Assembly (NCBI GenBank): GCA_903904515.1
Contig: CAIVCR010000072.1
Span: 1 to 64,000, forward strand
Direction of reading: 5' to 3'
Length of the DNA stretch: 64,000 nucleotides
DNA from: an uncultured Bacteroidia bacterium
GTDB taxonomy: Bacteria; Bacteroidota; Bacteroidia; Bacteroidales; Prolixibacteraceae
In this document: in pieces, positions 1-9,620 of the stretch
How positions within the stretch are numbered: position 1 is the stretch's first letter
Layout of the letters: the number at the start of each line of letters is the position of its first letter
Translations under genes and position numbers: made by a program
Notes under the pieces: generated by a model
Told to the model about the DNA's origin: nothing
The model's input: the letters and a program-made list of their open reading frames with translations, nothing else
Databases searched by the model: none

Positions 1-206
1 ACTTTAAAGATACAAATTCCCGCGGTTTTAACCTAATAAATAATGAGTTATTTTACTGTAAATCAGATAAATAACTAAGTTTTGAACGAACTATTGTATA
101 TTGATTATTAATTTTAATAAAAAATTAAGGAAAATTAATAAAAATGTAAAAAACCTTTGTTTTTCATCATTTTCGCTTATATTTGTCATGATTAAAAATT
201 ATTAAA

Positions 207-398
207 ATGCAATCAGGTAAAGTAAAATTTTTCAATGAATCCAAAGGTTTTGGGTTTATCAAGGACAATGACTCTGACAAAGAGTATTTCGTACATGTAA
301 CTGGTCTTATCGACAAAGTTAGAGAAAATGATGATGTAACATTCGATGTTACTGAAGGAAGAAAAGGATTGAATGCGGTAAATGTAAAACTAGCATAG
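207..398 (+). CDS. Cold-shock domain protein (CspA family)
   Basis: 63 aa; MQSGKVKFFNESKGFGFIKDN carries the KVKFFN and KGFGFI RNA-binding motifs of the CSD fold. Confidence 0.95.
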   Translation: MQSGKVKFFNESKGFGFIKDNDSDKEYFVHVTGLIDKVRENDDVTFDVTEGRKGLNAVNVKLA

Positions 399-424
399 TT
401 TTTACAAACTAAATCAAGCAATTA

Positions 425-465
425 AAAAAGAGGGCCTTACAATTAATGTGAGGCTCTTTTTTTGT
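425..465 (+). terminator. Rho-independent terminator after the cold-shock gene
   Basis: aaaaaagagggccttacaattaatgtgaggctcttttttt: hairpin followed by a T tract. Confidence 0.8.
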
Positions 466-558
466 GATGATGGATTAAAAAATCGGGACCCTTCGGATCG
501 GCAACAAAAAAACTACTATTTTTGACCGCGTTCAATCTATCCAAGTATTAAAACGAAA

Positions 559-1020
559 ATGCATTTTCTGAAAGCAATGAAATTTAGCGTATCCAAACGA
601 ATTCTCCTGTTTGAAGCTGCATTAGTCTGGACTTTTGCCGGAGGAATGTTACTTTTCCGGGGGAGTTATATGCTAGAAGCTACTACCGGTTTTTCCTGGC
701 TAAAAGTAACATCATGTTGTTGTGCAGGCCTGCTGTTCTTTATTTTGGTCTTTTCAAAGATTTCCAAAAAGCATGTTAACAGAATCTCTAATCTTTTTGG
801 AGACCGGCATCATTTCTATGAATTTTTCAATTTCAGAAGTTATATGATGATGGTTGGTATGATAAGTATGGGTATCTTCCTCAGAAAAACATTGATAGTT
901 CCTCTCTCGTCCTTATCGCTTGCCTATATCACCATGGGTATTCCTCTTTTGTTTTCTTCATTCCGGTTTTATCAGCACTGGTTTAATTATCAGACAGTGG
1001 TTAACCATTCGAAGCACTGA
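559..1020 (+). CDS. Hypothetical multi-pass membrane protein
   Basis: 153 aa ORF with about four hydrophobic segments; no overlapping better candidate. Confidence 0.65.
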   Translation: MHFLKAMKFSVSKRILLFEAALVWTFAGGMLLFRGSYMLEATTGFSWLKVTSCCCAGLLFFILVFSKISKKHVNRISNLFGDRHHFYEFFNFRSYMMMVGMISMGIFLRKTLIVPLSSLSLAYITMGIPLLFSSFRFYQHWFNYQTVVNHSKH

Positions 1021-1037
1021 TAATTTCCATCCCATTT

Positions 1038-1520
1038 ATGCTTACCAAGGAAGAAAGCAAAGCGCAGAAACAATTATTCTGGTTAAAATTTGACCAGTAT
1101 TGTGACACTATTCCTGCATTGGCTTACCGTAAAAAAAAATGGATACTGCACGACACGAAAATTAGCCACGTAGACCTTAAATTTGATGTTTGCAATAACT
1201 CTGCAATAGTGGCACTTGAATTAAATCACCGTTCAGAATACCGCCGATTTCAGGCTTTCGAAGTGGTTGAAAAATATAAGATTTTGCTAAGCGAAGGGTT
1301 TACGGGGGGATTAATCTGGGATTTCTGCTACTTAAATGAAAATCACCAGGAGGTCTGTCGGATTTACACCGAAAAAATTAATCTTAATATTTATAAGACT
1401 TCAGACTGGACCAGTTTTTACGAATTTTTTTGCGATAACATGCTTCAACTGCAGGATAATTTCCTGGAAATTCAGGAGGCTTTGCAGGATGAATTAACCC
1501 TGTTGTTGCGCGAACTATAA
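1038..1520 (+). CDS. DUF4268 domain-containing protein
   Basis: 160 aa; resembles the DUF4268 family (KQLFWLKFDQYC...EFFCDNMLQLQDNF). Confidence 0.75.
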   Translation: MLTKEESKAQKQLFWLKFDQYCDTIPALAYRKKKWILHDTKISHVDLKFDVCNNSAIVALELNHRSEYRRFQAFEVVEKYKILLSEGFTGGLIWDFCYLNENHQEVCRIYTEKINLNIYKTSDWTSFYEFFCDNMLQLQDNFLEIQEALQDELTLLLREL

Positions 1521-1522
1521 AA

Positions 1523-1558
1523 TAATGTAAAGACGCTGCATGCAACGTCTCTACATTA
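1523..1558. repeat. REP-like palindrome (taatgtaaagacgctgca/tgcaacgtctctacatta)
   Basis: Near-perfect 36-nt palindrome between convergent genes, matching the GTAGAGACG-TTGCA-TGCAACGTCTCTAC type of dispersed element; may also act as a bidirectional terminator. Confidence 0.75.
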
Positions 1559-1583
1559 ACAAAACCAACGTCCCTGTTTTATT

Positions 1584-2033
1584 TTACATGATATCAATCC
1601 GTTTTGCAGGCTTTGGTTTAACCTCTTCCTTTTTTGGAAGGGTAACCCATAAAATTCCATCGGCATATTTAGCGGCGATTTTTTCGCCATCTACCGTACC
1701 TTCTGGAATTGTAAAGCTGCGCTGAAAACTCTGGTAACTAAATTCACGTCTTGAATAATTTGTTTCATGCTCCTCCTTCTCTTCCTTCATTTCCGAAGCG
1801 ATTAACAGGCGGTCACCATCCAGATTTACCGTGAAATTCTCTTTGGCCATTCCGGGTGCTGCCATCTCAATGACAAAAGATTCGTCGGTTTCCTTGATGT
1901 TTACCGCCGGAATTGTACTATTTGTCGCAGAAAAATTCGAATTGTTCCAATCCATCAAATCACGTGAAAAAAAATTGTCAATAAAAGATGGAAACGTTGG
2001 AAACAACCTGTCTGATACTTTTGCCAGTTTCAT
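1584..2033 (-). CDS. Hsp20/alpha-crystallin small heat shock protein
   Basis: 149 aa; alpha-crystallin domain (VNIKETDESFVIEMAAPGMAKENFTVNLDGDRLLI...RSFTIPEGTVDGEKIAAKYADGILWVTLPKKE). Confidence 0.95.
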   Translation of the reverse strand: MKLAKVSDRLFPTFPSFIDNFFSRDLMDWNNSNFSATNSTIPAVNIKETDESFVIEMAAPGMAKENFTVNLDGDRLLIASEMKEEKEEHETNYSRREFSYQSFQRSFTIPEGTVDGEKIAAKYADGILWVTLPKKEEVKPKPAKRIDIM

Positions 2034-2392
2034 AACTTAGTCCTCCATTCATTAATTGTTAAACTTTTTGCTAAAATATTTCGCCCTAATCAGGGCTTCA
2101 GTCTTAAATTTACAATAAAAATGCCAAATTTACCCCTTTCTTCAAAAAATAATACAATCGTTTGACTAGTTGATAGTTATAAAATATTTTACAAATTCAG
2201 AGGACTGATATTTTAATAAAATCAAGAATTATGACACTGTCAATATTTCGTGATCTCCTCATTACTATGACATTATGACACAATTTAATAAATTGCTAAA
2301 GATTCCCAAAATAACACGATGTTTACTAAAATATTGTATTTTTGATAAGGCAACAGAAGTTGCAACATCATCTAAATCTCAAATAAAATAAC

Positions 2393-2677
2393 ATGCTACC
2401 TAAATTTCTTTTAGCGGACAATTCGCAGGTTTTACCCGACAAGATCTTTGTCGTCCATAACGAGCAACCCCGGTTTATCGTTGGTTGCGATGTTGAAGGG
2501 TTCTCTATCGATCAGGAGATATTCTGGATTGACGAACAACCAGCAAGTGAAGAACTGGTAAAGGAATTGCTTGAACAGGCCGAAGAATTCATGGATCTTG
2601 AACTTGAGTACGAAGAGGAACTCTATTTACTTGAAAACGATGAGGATTCCGAGGATAATAAAGTAAACCTAAAATAG
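2393..2677 (+). CDS. Hypothetical acidic protein
   Basis: 94 aa ORF directly upstream of the pspC-like gene with the same orientation; strongly acidic C-terminus. Confidence 0.6.
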   Translation: MLPKFLLADNSQVLPDKIFVVHNEQPRFIVGCDVEGFSIDQEIFWIDEQPASEELVKELLEQAEEFMDLELEYEEELYLLENDEDSEDNKVNLK

Positions 2678-2683
2678 AGTGAT

Positions 2684-2899
2684 ATGGAACTTAATTCTCC
2701 CAAGCGGCTAACCCGGAGCCGGAATGACCGAATGCTGGCAGGGATATGTGGCGGATTAGCCAATTATCTGGATGTAGACCCAACTATCGTGAGGCTGATA
2801 TTTGCGTTGGCTACCTTCTTTACTGTTGTTTTTCCCGGCATTGTGATCTATTTAATCATGTGGATTGTTGTTCCAAAAGAGCCTTATAGATTTCCCTGA
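2684..2899 (+). CDS. PspC domain protein
   Basis: 71 aa; RLTRSRNDRMLAGICGGLANYLDVDPTIVRLIFAL is the PspC signature. Confidence 0.92.
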   Translation: MELNSPKRLTRSRNDRMLAGICGGLANYLDVDPTIVRLIFALATFFTVVFPGIVIYLIMWIVVPKEPYRFP

Positions 2900-2922
2900 A
2901 CTCTTTTTTTGAAAATATTTCA

Positions 2923-2958
2923 AAGGGTCATTCCGATTGTCAATGTCGGATGACCCTT
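2923..2958 (+). terminator. Hairpin terminator
   Basis: aagggtcattccga...tcggatgaccctt inverted repeat just downstream of the pspC-like stop. Confidence 0.6.
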
Positions 2959-3003
2959 CACTGTATATATTCAACTTAAACGATACAAACTATATCTTAA
3001 AAA

Positions 3004-3933
3004 ATGGTGATGAACAGAAGAAATTTCATTCAAAATACTGCAGCTGTAGCAGCCATGGCAGGGTTCTCAAACAGCGCTTTTGGTGCTAATCAGACGGAGG
3101 TTGTCAAACCTTCAAATTCGGCAAAATTCAAACTCAAATATGCTCCCGGCTTTGGGAGTTTTCCTGAACTGGCAGGAAAAGATCCTGTTGATGTTATAAA
3201 ATTCTGCTCTGACCAGGGCTTCAGAGCGATGTTTGATAATGGATTATCCGGGCATTCTGTCGATCAGCAGGAAAAGATCATGGCAGAACTTGCCCGTCAG
3301 AATATGGATATGGGCCCTTTTGTGTTGTATGCTGACTTCAGTAAAGAATCGATGGTGATAAAGGATTCTGATGTCAGAGAGATGCTTATTAAAAAGGTCA
3401 ACGACGGGGTTGAGATTTATAAACGGACAGGTGTAAAATGGGCATTGATGGTTCCGGGCCGTTACAATGAACATATGGCCTGGGAATATCAGACAGCCAA
3501 TGTGATTGACATGATGCGGGAACTGAGTGATATCGCCGAAAAAGGTGGATTAACAATTGTCCTTGAACCGTTAAATAAACGTGATCATCCTGGTCTGTTC
3601 CTCACAGGTATTCCTCAAACTTATGCCATATGCCGCGCAGTCAATAGTCCTGCCTGCAAAATAGTTGATGATATGTACCATCAACAGATTACTGAAGGTA
3701 ACATAATCCCCAATATTGATGCAGCATGGTCTGAGATTGCAGCATTCCATCTGGGTGATAATCCGGGACGCAGAGAACCTGGCAGCGGAGAGATGAACTA
3801 CCGGAACATATTCAAACATATTCATGGCAAAGAGTATAACGGGGTATTATGTATGGAACACGGGAGAACTCTCGATGGTAAAGAGGGTGAACTGGCTCTG
3901 ATTGAAGCTTATCGTATTGCTGATAACTTTTAA
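3004..3933 (+). CDS. Sugar phosphate isomerase/epimerase-like TIM-barrel protein (hydroxypyruvate isomerase family) with Tat-like signal
   Basis: 309 aa; NRRNFIQNTAAVAAMAG leader; VLEPLNKRDHPG, KIVDDMYHQQITEGN and HLGDNPGRREPGSGEMNY are typical of AP-endonuclease-2 family isomerases. Confidence 0.85.
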   Translation: MVMNRRNFIQNTAAVAAMAGFSNSAFGANQTEVVKPSNSAKFKLKYAPGFGSFPELAGKDPVDVIKFCSDQGFRAMFDNGLSGHSVDQQEKIMAELARQNMDMGPFVLYADFSKESMVIKDSDVREMLIKKVNDGVEIYKRTGVKWALMVPGRYNEHMAWEYQTANVIDMMRELSDIAEKGGLTIVLEPLNKRDHPGLFLTGIPQTYAICRAVNSPACKIVDDMYHQQITEGNIIPNIDAAWSEIAAFHLGDNPGRREPGSGEMNYRNIFKHIHGKEYNGVLCMEHGRTLDGKEGELALIEAYRIADNF

Positions 3934-3944
3934 GAAAACAGATT

Positions 3945-4070
3945 ATGAAATATCGGATTGTTTTACTCCTGATATTGCTGGGTTTTGGCTCTTTCCCTGT
4001 AAATTCACAGGAGACCTATAAACCTGCACCTGAAAATCTGGCAGCGCGCCAATCGATACAATTGTGGTGA
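3945..4070 (+). pseudogene. Truncated N-terminal stub resembling a secreted alpha-L-fucosidase
   Basis: Hand translation MKYRIVLLLILLGFGSFPVNSQETYKPAPENLAARQSIQLW*: signal peptide plus the PENLAARQ segment seen at the start of many GH29 enzymes, then a stop. The catalytic domain is missing. Confidence 0.5.
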
Positions 4071-4106
4071 TGGAATTTTAATTCCTTGAGGATAGAAAAA
4101 TTATTT

Positions 4107-4144
4107 AAGGAAGAGGATTCGGTGTTTTTCGAATCCTCTTCCTT
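4107..4144. terminator. Bidirectional hairpin terminator
   Basis: aaggaagaggattcg...cgaatcctcttcctt perfect stem flanked by A/T-rich tracts. Confidence 0.8.
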
Positions 4145-4150
4145 ATTTTA

Positions 4151-4609
4151 TTACTTTTTAAGAAGCATTTCCTGGATCATTTTCTCGAACTGCTCTTTTG
4201 TTGCCTCTGGTGTTCTGGCAATTCCTGACGACATAGTCGGGCCACCATGAGCAGGAACCCACAAAAATGCAGGAATTGTACTGATCTTAAAAACGGTTCC
4301 TAACTCACGCTCCTGATCAGTATTAACCTTGTAAACCACTATTTTCCCTTTATACTTTCGTGCCAGCTCCTCCAAAATAGGTGAAGCAGTTCTGCATGGG
4401 CCACACCAGTCGGCATAAAAATCAACAATTACCGGCAATTTTCCCTGAAATTTCCAGGTCGTAGGATTTTTCTCATAATCCATAATCAGTGTTTTAAACT
4501 GATTTTTGTCAATTTTGAGGATCTCCCCTTCTGCACCGAATGAAGTATTGGGATGAGTAAAACATAAAAAAGCGAATATTATTCCTGTTAACAGTATGGG
4601 ATTTTTCAT
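4151..4609 (-). CDS. Periplasmic thioredoxin family protein
   Basis: 152 aa; signal peptide, VDFYADWCGPCRTASPILEELA active site WCGPC. Confidence 0.93.
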   Translation of the reverse strand: MKNPILLTGIIFAFLCFTHPNTSFGAEGEILKIDKNQFKTLIMDYEKNPTTWKFQGKLPVIVDFYADWCGPCRTASPILEELARKYKGKIVVYKVNTDQERELGTVFKISTIPAFLWVPAHGGPTMSSGIARTPEATKEQFEKMIQEMLLKK

Positions 4610-4827
4610 TATTATAAAAATTTGATGAGTATAATCAAAACCGGGTCAAACCTAAATACTTTTTTACAAATATCTGGTGGAAATTTTATTTTTTTTATCC
4701 CCTAATCGTCTTTTTGCTTAAAAAAGAATTTATTAAGGAGATTTACAGATTTGTTATAAATTTCTGTAAATTTATAATTATTCTTGCAGGCAATATTATC
4801 CTGTAATTGTTAAAAAGTTCGCAAAAT

Positions 4828-5922
4828 ATGCAAAAAATCAGACTTAAAACTATTGATCTTCACAAATTTATTTCTAGGACTGCCCAGAAGGGAAGCGTTC
4901 CAGGAACTATCGAATACATTGGCAAACCACGTTTGGAAGAGATTAAAATAGACCTGTTGGAATATGATGAATCAACAATTGCAGAAATGCATTCCATTAG
5001 CTTAGTGAAGGAATTGGATAGTTATTTGATTCGACCAACAATCAAATGGATCCAGGTTACGGGGGTGCATAATTCTGAAATAATAAATGAGATAGGAAAT
5101 AAATTTGGGATTATTTCCCTTGATCTGGAAGACATTGCCAACACTACTCAACGGCCTCGGATAGAGGAACGTGACGATTATATTTTTTTAGTATTCAAAA
5201 ATTTGCAATTAATACCAGAAAGTCGTGAGGTAAATATAGAACAGGTCAGTATCGTGTTAGGACCCAATTATGTGATCTCTTTTCATGAAACAATGCCAAG
5301 AGAATTTGAAACATTAAGGAACAGAATCCTTACCAGTAAAGGCCGGGTTAGACGAATGAAAAGCGATTATCTCGTTTTTGCAATAATAGATATCATTGTA
5401 GATCATTACTTTACAATAATTGAAGAGATCGGTGATAGTATCGAAGAGATTGAAGAAGGACTGATCGCACCGCCAGGGCAAGCGAGCCAGGAGGCGATAT
5501 ACAAAATAAAAAGACGGTTGGGTTATGTAAAAAAGACAATTTGGCCTGCTCGCGAAGTCCTTAACCAACTTCACCGATCTGATCATCCGTTTATTCATGA
5601 TGAGACACGCATCTATTTCCGCAATAATTATGATCATACCATACAGATTATTGAGACAATCGAAAGTTTGCGCGATCTCACCTCCGGAATGATGGATCTC
5701 TATCTTTCAACAGTGAGTTATAAAATGAATGAAGTGATGAAAGTACTTACGATCTTTTCGACCATTTTTATCCCGCTCTCATTTTTTGCAGGAGTATATG
5801 GAATGAACTTCAAAAACATACCAGAACTGGAATTTCAAAATGGATATGCTATTTTCTGGGGAATTATGATTTTCATGACTACATTAATGCTGATTTACTT
5901 CAGACGCAAAAAATGGCTTTAA
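4828..5922 (+). CDS. corA: CorA family magnesium/cobalt transporter
   Basis: Ends with FIPLSFFAGVYGMNFKNIPEL...YGYAIFWG-like motif; GMN pore motif present. ATG at 4828 preferred over 4807. Confidence 0.93.
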   Translation: MQKIRLKTIDLHKFISRTAQKGSVPGTIEYIGKPRLEEIKIDLLEYDESTIAEMHSISLVKELDSYLIRPTIKWIQVTGVHNSEIINEIGNKFGIISLDLEDIANTTQRPRIEERDDYIFLVFKNLQLIPESREVNIEQVSIVLGPNYVISFHETMPREFETLRNRILTSKGRVRRMKSDYLVFAIIDIIVDHYFTIIEEIGDSIEEIEEGLIAPPGQASQEAIYKIKRRLGYVKKTIWPAREVLNQLHRSDHPFIHDETRIYFRNNYDHTIQIIETIESLRDLTSGMMDLYLSTVSYKMNEVMKVLTIFSTIFIPLSFFAGVYGMNFKNIPELEFQNGYAIFWGIMIFMTTLMLIYFRRKKWL

Positions 5923-5989
5923 TCAATCCACTTGATTACCTCAAACAAGAACAAACACCTATCTTTGAATCTTCATTAAATAATCGACC

Positions 5990-7048
5990 ATGAGCAAACC
6001 AATTGTAACCGCCATTGCATCGTTTGGAATGTCAGGGGTTGTCTTTCAGGGACCATCCTTAAAAGTCTTTCCTCAATTCTTTAAAATTCACAAGATTTTA
6101 GAGCGATCTAAAAATATCTCAGCCCAAAGGTATCCCGAGGCAACAATTGTCCGCAACTATGAAGAGATCCTTAATGACCCTGAAGTGGAACTTGTCCTGG
6201 TCAATACCCCGGATTATCTTCATTTTGAGATGGCAAAACAAGCGCTCATTGCAGGGAAACATGTTGTGGTTGAGAAACCGTTTACAAAAACCAGCGAGGA
6301 AGCAAGAGAGCTGATTTCTTTAGCTCATCAAAACGGGGTAATTCTCACCGTTTATCAGAGCAAACGGTTAGACAACGGATTTCAGACACTCCAGAAAATA
6401 CTTAATGATAAACTTCTCGGCCGGGTAGTGGAATATGAGGCGCATTACGACCGTTACCGCAATTTCATCCAGGAGGGGTCATGGAAAGAGGATGGAGACG
6501 AACGGACCGGTGTCCTGTTTAATCTGGGCTCACACATTGTCGATCAGACACTTGTATTATTCGGTTTGCCCAAAGCCGTAACTGCCCATTTGAATGTCCT
6601 GCGTACCGGCGGCCGCACCACCGACAATTTCGATATCCGGCTTCATTACGGGACATTTAATGCAATCCTGCGATGCTCCTACCTTGTCAGGGAAATAGGT
6701 CCCCAATATATTGTCCATGGTACCGAAGGCTCTTTCATCAAGATGGGAACTGATCCACAGGAGGAGCTCATGAAGCGGCACCATCTCCCGAACGAACCAC
6801 AATGGGGTGAAGATCATCCAAACGATTGGGGATTACTGAATACGAACATTAACGGACTTCATTTTCACGGAAAGGTAGAGACCCTTCCGGGTAACCTGGC
6901 TGGTTTCTTCTCAAAGTTATATGGAACCATCCGCGAAGGGAAAGAGCTTTTTGTTAAGCCTGAGGAGGCACTGACTGTCATCCGGATACTGGAGGCATGC
7001 CTGGAAAGTAACCGGACGAAGAGGACAGTGGAGTTTCGGGCGGAGTAG
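5990..7048 (+). CDS. Gfo/Idh/MocA family oxidoreductase
   Basis: 352 aa; LVNTPDYLHFEMAKQALIAGKHVVVEKPFTKTSEEA motif. Confidence 0.93.
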   Translation: MSKPIVTAIASFGMSGVVFQGPSLKVFPQFFKIHKILERSKNISAQRYPEATIVRNYEEILNDPEVELVLVNTPDYLHFEMAKQALIAGKHVVVEKPFTKTSEEARELISLAHQNGVILTVYQSKRLDNGFQTLQKILNDKLLGRVVEYEAHYDRYRNFIQEGSWKEDGDERTGVLFNLGSHIVDQTLVLFGLPKAVTAHLNVLRTGGRTTDNFDIRLHYGTFNAILRCSYLVREIGPQYIVHGTEGSFIKMGTDPQEELMKRHHLPNEPQWGEDHPNDWGLLNTNINGLHFHGKVETLPGNLAGFFSKLYGTIREGKELFVKPEEALTVIRILEACLESNRTKRTVEFRAE

Positions 7049-7086
7049 AGATTGAGAGGGAGAGACGGGGAGAGGGAGAGAGGGTG
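7041..7086. repeat. Purine-rich degenerate short-period array
   Basis: gagattgagagggagagacggggagagggagagaggg at the 3' end of the oxidoreductase gene. Confidence 0.6.
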
Positions 7087-7170
7087 ATAATTAAGGAGAA
7101 AAATTCGACAATTTGTCAATGATTCGCAATTCGCAAATTTCTTATTTATCTTTGTAAAAAGGAATTCAAA

Positions 7171-7374
7171 ATGACAACGATAGTAATAAAACCAAAGAAT
7201 AAGGCTGAGAAAGATTTTCTTACTACACTCTTAAAGAAGATGAATATAGAGACACATCTTATTGAAGAACCTATTCCCAATTATGAAACCCGGAAGGCGA
7301 TAAATGATGTTGAATCACATAAAGGGACAATGGTTAAAGATTCAAATGAGTTGTTTTCAAAATTAGGTATGTAG
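7171..7374 (+). CDS. Putative antitoxin of a type II toxin-antitoxin pair
   Basis: 67 aa small ORF immediately upstream (11 bp) of a YafQ-like toxin. Confidence 0.7.
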   Translation: MTTIVIKPKNKAEKDFLTTLLKKMNIETHLIEEPIPNYETRKAINDVESHKGTMVKDSNELFSKLGM

Positions 7375-7385
7375 CAATAATTAAA

Positions 7386-7658
7386 ATGTTCAAACTTGTC
7401 TTTACTAACAATTTCAAAAAAGACATCAGACGTCTTCAGAAAAGAGGATGCAATTTTGAGGTGATTAAGCAAGCAATAATAATCCTTGAAGAAAAAGGAT
7501 ATCTTCCATCTTCCTATTTACCTCATAAATTATCAGGAAATTATATTGGTTTCTGGGAGGCTCATTTGAAACCAGATTGGTTGATTATTTGGAAAATCTT
7601 AACAATTGAGAATGAAATATGGTTAACCCGAACCGGTAGTCATTCTGATCTATTTTAA
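7386..7658 (+). CDS. YafQ/RelE-family mRNA interferase toxin
   Basis: 90 aa; PHKLSGNYIGFWEAHLKPDWLIIWKI...LTRTGSHSDLF matches the YafQ family, including the C-terminal RTGSH catalytic His. Confidence 0.88.
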   Translation: MFKLVFTNNFKKDIRRLQKRGCNFEVIKQAIIILEEKGYLPSSYLPHKLSGNYIGFWEAHLKPDWLIIWKILTIENEIWLTRTGSHSDLF

Positions 7659-7685
7659 TTGATAACCTTACTTACTACCAATAAA

Positions 7686-7710
7686 AAATCCGGGTAAACT
7701 GCCCGGATTT
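7686..7710. terminator. Hairpin terminator between convergent toxin and ettA
   Basis: aaatccgggtaaactgcccggattt followed by T/A-rich sequence. Confidence 0.7.
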
Positions 7711-7742
7711 ATTATTATCTATATGAAAACTAAAGGTTTAAA

Positions 7743-9428
7743 TTATTCCCCCAGTTTCTTATACCTGATCCTGTGAGGGGTATTATCCCCAAGCCGTTTT
7801 TTCTTGTTCTCTTCGTATTCAGAGTAACTTCCCTCAAAGTAGTATACCTGTGAGTTACCCTCGAATGCCAGGATATGGGTTGCCACCCGGTCTAAAAACC
7901 ACCTGTCGTGGGAGATAACCACGGCACATCCCGCAAAACTGTCGAGACCCTCTTCCAAAGCACGAAGTGTGTTCACGTCAATATCATTGGTTGGCTCATC
8001 GAGAAGCAGAACATTAGCCTCAGATTTCAATGTCAGTGCAAGGTGAAGCCTGTTACGCTCCCCTCCTGAAAGAACCCCGCATTTCTTCTCCTGGTCAGCG
8101 CCACTGAAGTTAAACCTTGAAACATAAGCTCTTGCATTGAGCATTCTGCCTCCGACCATCACCTCGTCGGTGCCGCCTGAAAGAACCTGATAGACAGTCT
8201 TGTCATTTACAATTGCTTCGTGTCCCTGGTCGGCATATCCGATCTTCACGGTCTCCCCGACAGAGAAACTTCCCGAATCAATTTTTTCGAGACCCAGGAT
8301 CATCCTGAATAAGGTCGTTTTTCCTGCACCATTGGGCCCGATTACACCGACAATCCCATTAGGAGGCAAAACAAAATCAAGACCTTCGAACAACAACCTG
8401 TCACCGTAAGCTTTGGAAACGCCATGCGCTTCAATAACCTTATCACCCAGACGTGGTCCGTTGGGGATAAACAACTCAAGTTTGTCCTCTTTCTGCTTAA
8501 CATCTTCATTAAGCAGTTTTTCGTAAGCACCCAACCTGGCTTTCGATTTGGCCTGACGCGCCTTTGGGCTCATCTTTACCCATTCCAGCTCGCGTTCGAG
8601 GGTCTTGCGACGTTTTGAAACCCCCTTCTCCTCCATCTCTAACCGCTTTGACTTCTGCTCGAGCCAGCTGGAGTAGTTCCCCTTCCATGGAATCCCTTCT
8701 CCACGATCGAGTTCAAGAATCCATCCGGCCACGTTATCAAGAAAATATCGGTCGTGGGTAATACAGATTACAGTCCCTTTATATTGTTGCAAATGGACTT
8801 CAAGCCATTCTACCGATTCGGCATCAAGGTGGTTGGTAGGCTCATCAAGGAGTAAAATATCGGGCTGTTTCAGCAAAAGCCGGCAAAGCGCTACACGACG
8901 CCGTTCACCACCAGACAATATTTTTACCGAAGTATCACCATCGGGACAACGGAGGGCATCCATCGCCCGTTCAAGCTTATTATTGAGGTTCCAGGCATCT
9001 GTTGCGTCAATTTTTTCCTGAAGCACCGCCTGCCGGTCCATGAGTTTATCCATTACATCGGGATTCTCATAAACCTCAGGCAGACCAAACCGCAGATTAA
9101 TATCCTCATACTCCTCGAGGATATCGACAATCTCCTGGGCACCTTCCTGTACGATTCCCATCACCGTTTTTGTTTCGTCGAGAATCGGTTCCTGCGACAA
9201 ATGTCCTACGGTATATCCCGGAGAAAAGGCCAATTCTCCATTAAAGTCCTTTTCAAGACCGGCAATAATCTTTAAAAGTGTTGACTTCCCCGATCCGTTA
9301 AGACCGATAATACCAATCTTGGCTCCCAGATAAAACGAGAGGGATATATCCTTTATTACTTGTTTCTGAGGCGGGTAAGTCTTACTTACCTTGTACATTG
9401 AAAAAATTATTTGCCGATCTTCAGCCAT
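7743..9428 (-). CDS. ettA: Energy-dependent translational throttle protein EttA (ABC-F ATPase)
   Basis: Two Walker A/LSGGE cassettes (GLNGSGKST, LSGGERRRVALCRLLL; GPNGAGKTT, LSGGERNRLHLALTLK); starts MAEDRQIIFSMYKVSKTYPP. Internal ATG preferred over the 9455 start. Confidence 0.93.
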   Translation of the reverse strand: MAEDRQIIFSMYKVSKTYPPQKQVIKDISLSFYLGAKIGIIGLNGSGKSTLLKIIAGLEKDFNGELAFSPGYTVGHLSQEPILDETKTVMGIVQEGAQEIVDILEEYEDINLRFGLPEVYENPDVMDKLMDRQAVLQEKIDATDAWNLNNKLERAMDALRCPDGDTSVKILSGGERRRVALCRLLLKQPDILLLDEPTNHLDAESVEWLEVHLQQYKGTVICITHDRYFLDNVAGWILELDRGEGIPWKGNYSSWLEQKSKRLEMEEKGVSKRRKTLERELEWVKMSPKARQAKSKARLGAYEKLLNEDVKQKEDKLELFIPNGPRLGDKVIEAHGVSKAYGDRLLFEGLDFVLPPNGIVGVIGPNGAGKTTLFRMILGLEKIDSGSFSVGETVKIGYADQGHEAIVNDKTVYQVLSGGTDEVMVGGRMLNARAYVSRFNFSGADQEKKCGVLSGGERNRLHLALTLKSEANVLLLDEPTNDIDVNTLRALEEGLDSFAGCAVVISHDRWFLDRVATHILAFEGNSQVYYFEGSYSEYEENKKKRLGDNTPHRIRYKKLGE

Positions 9429-9620
9429 TGCTTTTTTATTTGATTCAATTGGCAAAATTCGTATTTTTAATCAGATTTGGCAATAGATTTTCATTTAATA
9501 AAGATTTCTGTTTAAATTAATTAGTATTCAATAAATTAGTCTGGAAATCCCGTTGCTTCGAATGAAAAAAATCCTGAAATTAGTTTAAGTTTGTTCACCG
9601 ATGTTTAATTCAAGATCAAC

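Noticed and set aside
2100-2390. AT-rich gap with short repeated tgaca/atgacattatgacac words
   Set aside because: Too short and weak to support a regulatory or repeat call.
8200-9021. Several plus-strand ORFs antisense to ettA
   Set aside because: The minus-strand ABC-F protein is unambiguous; these lack domain features.
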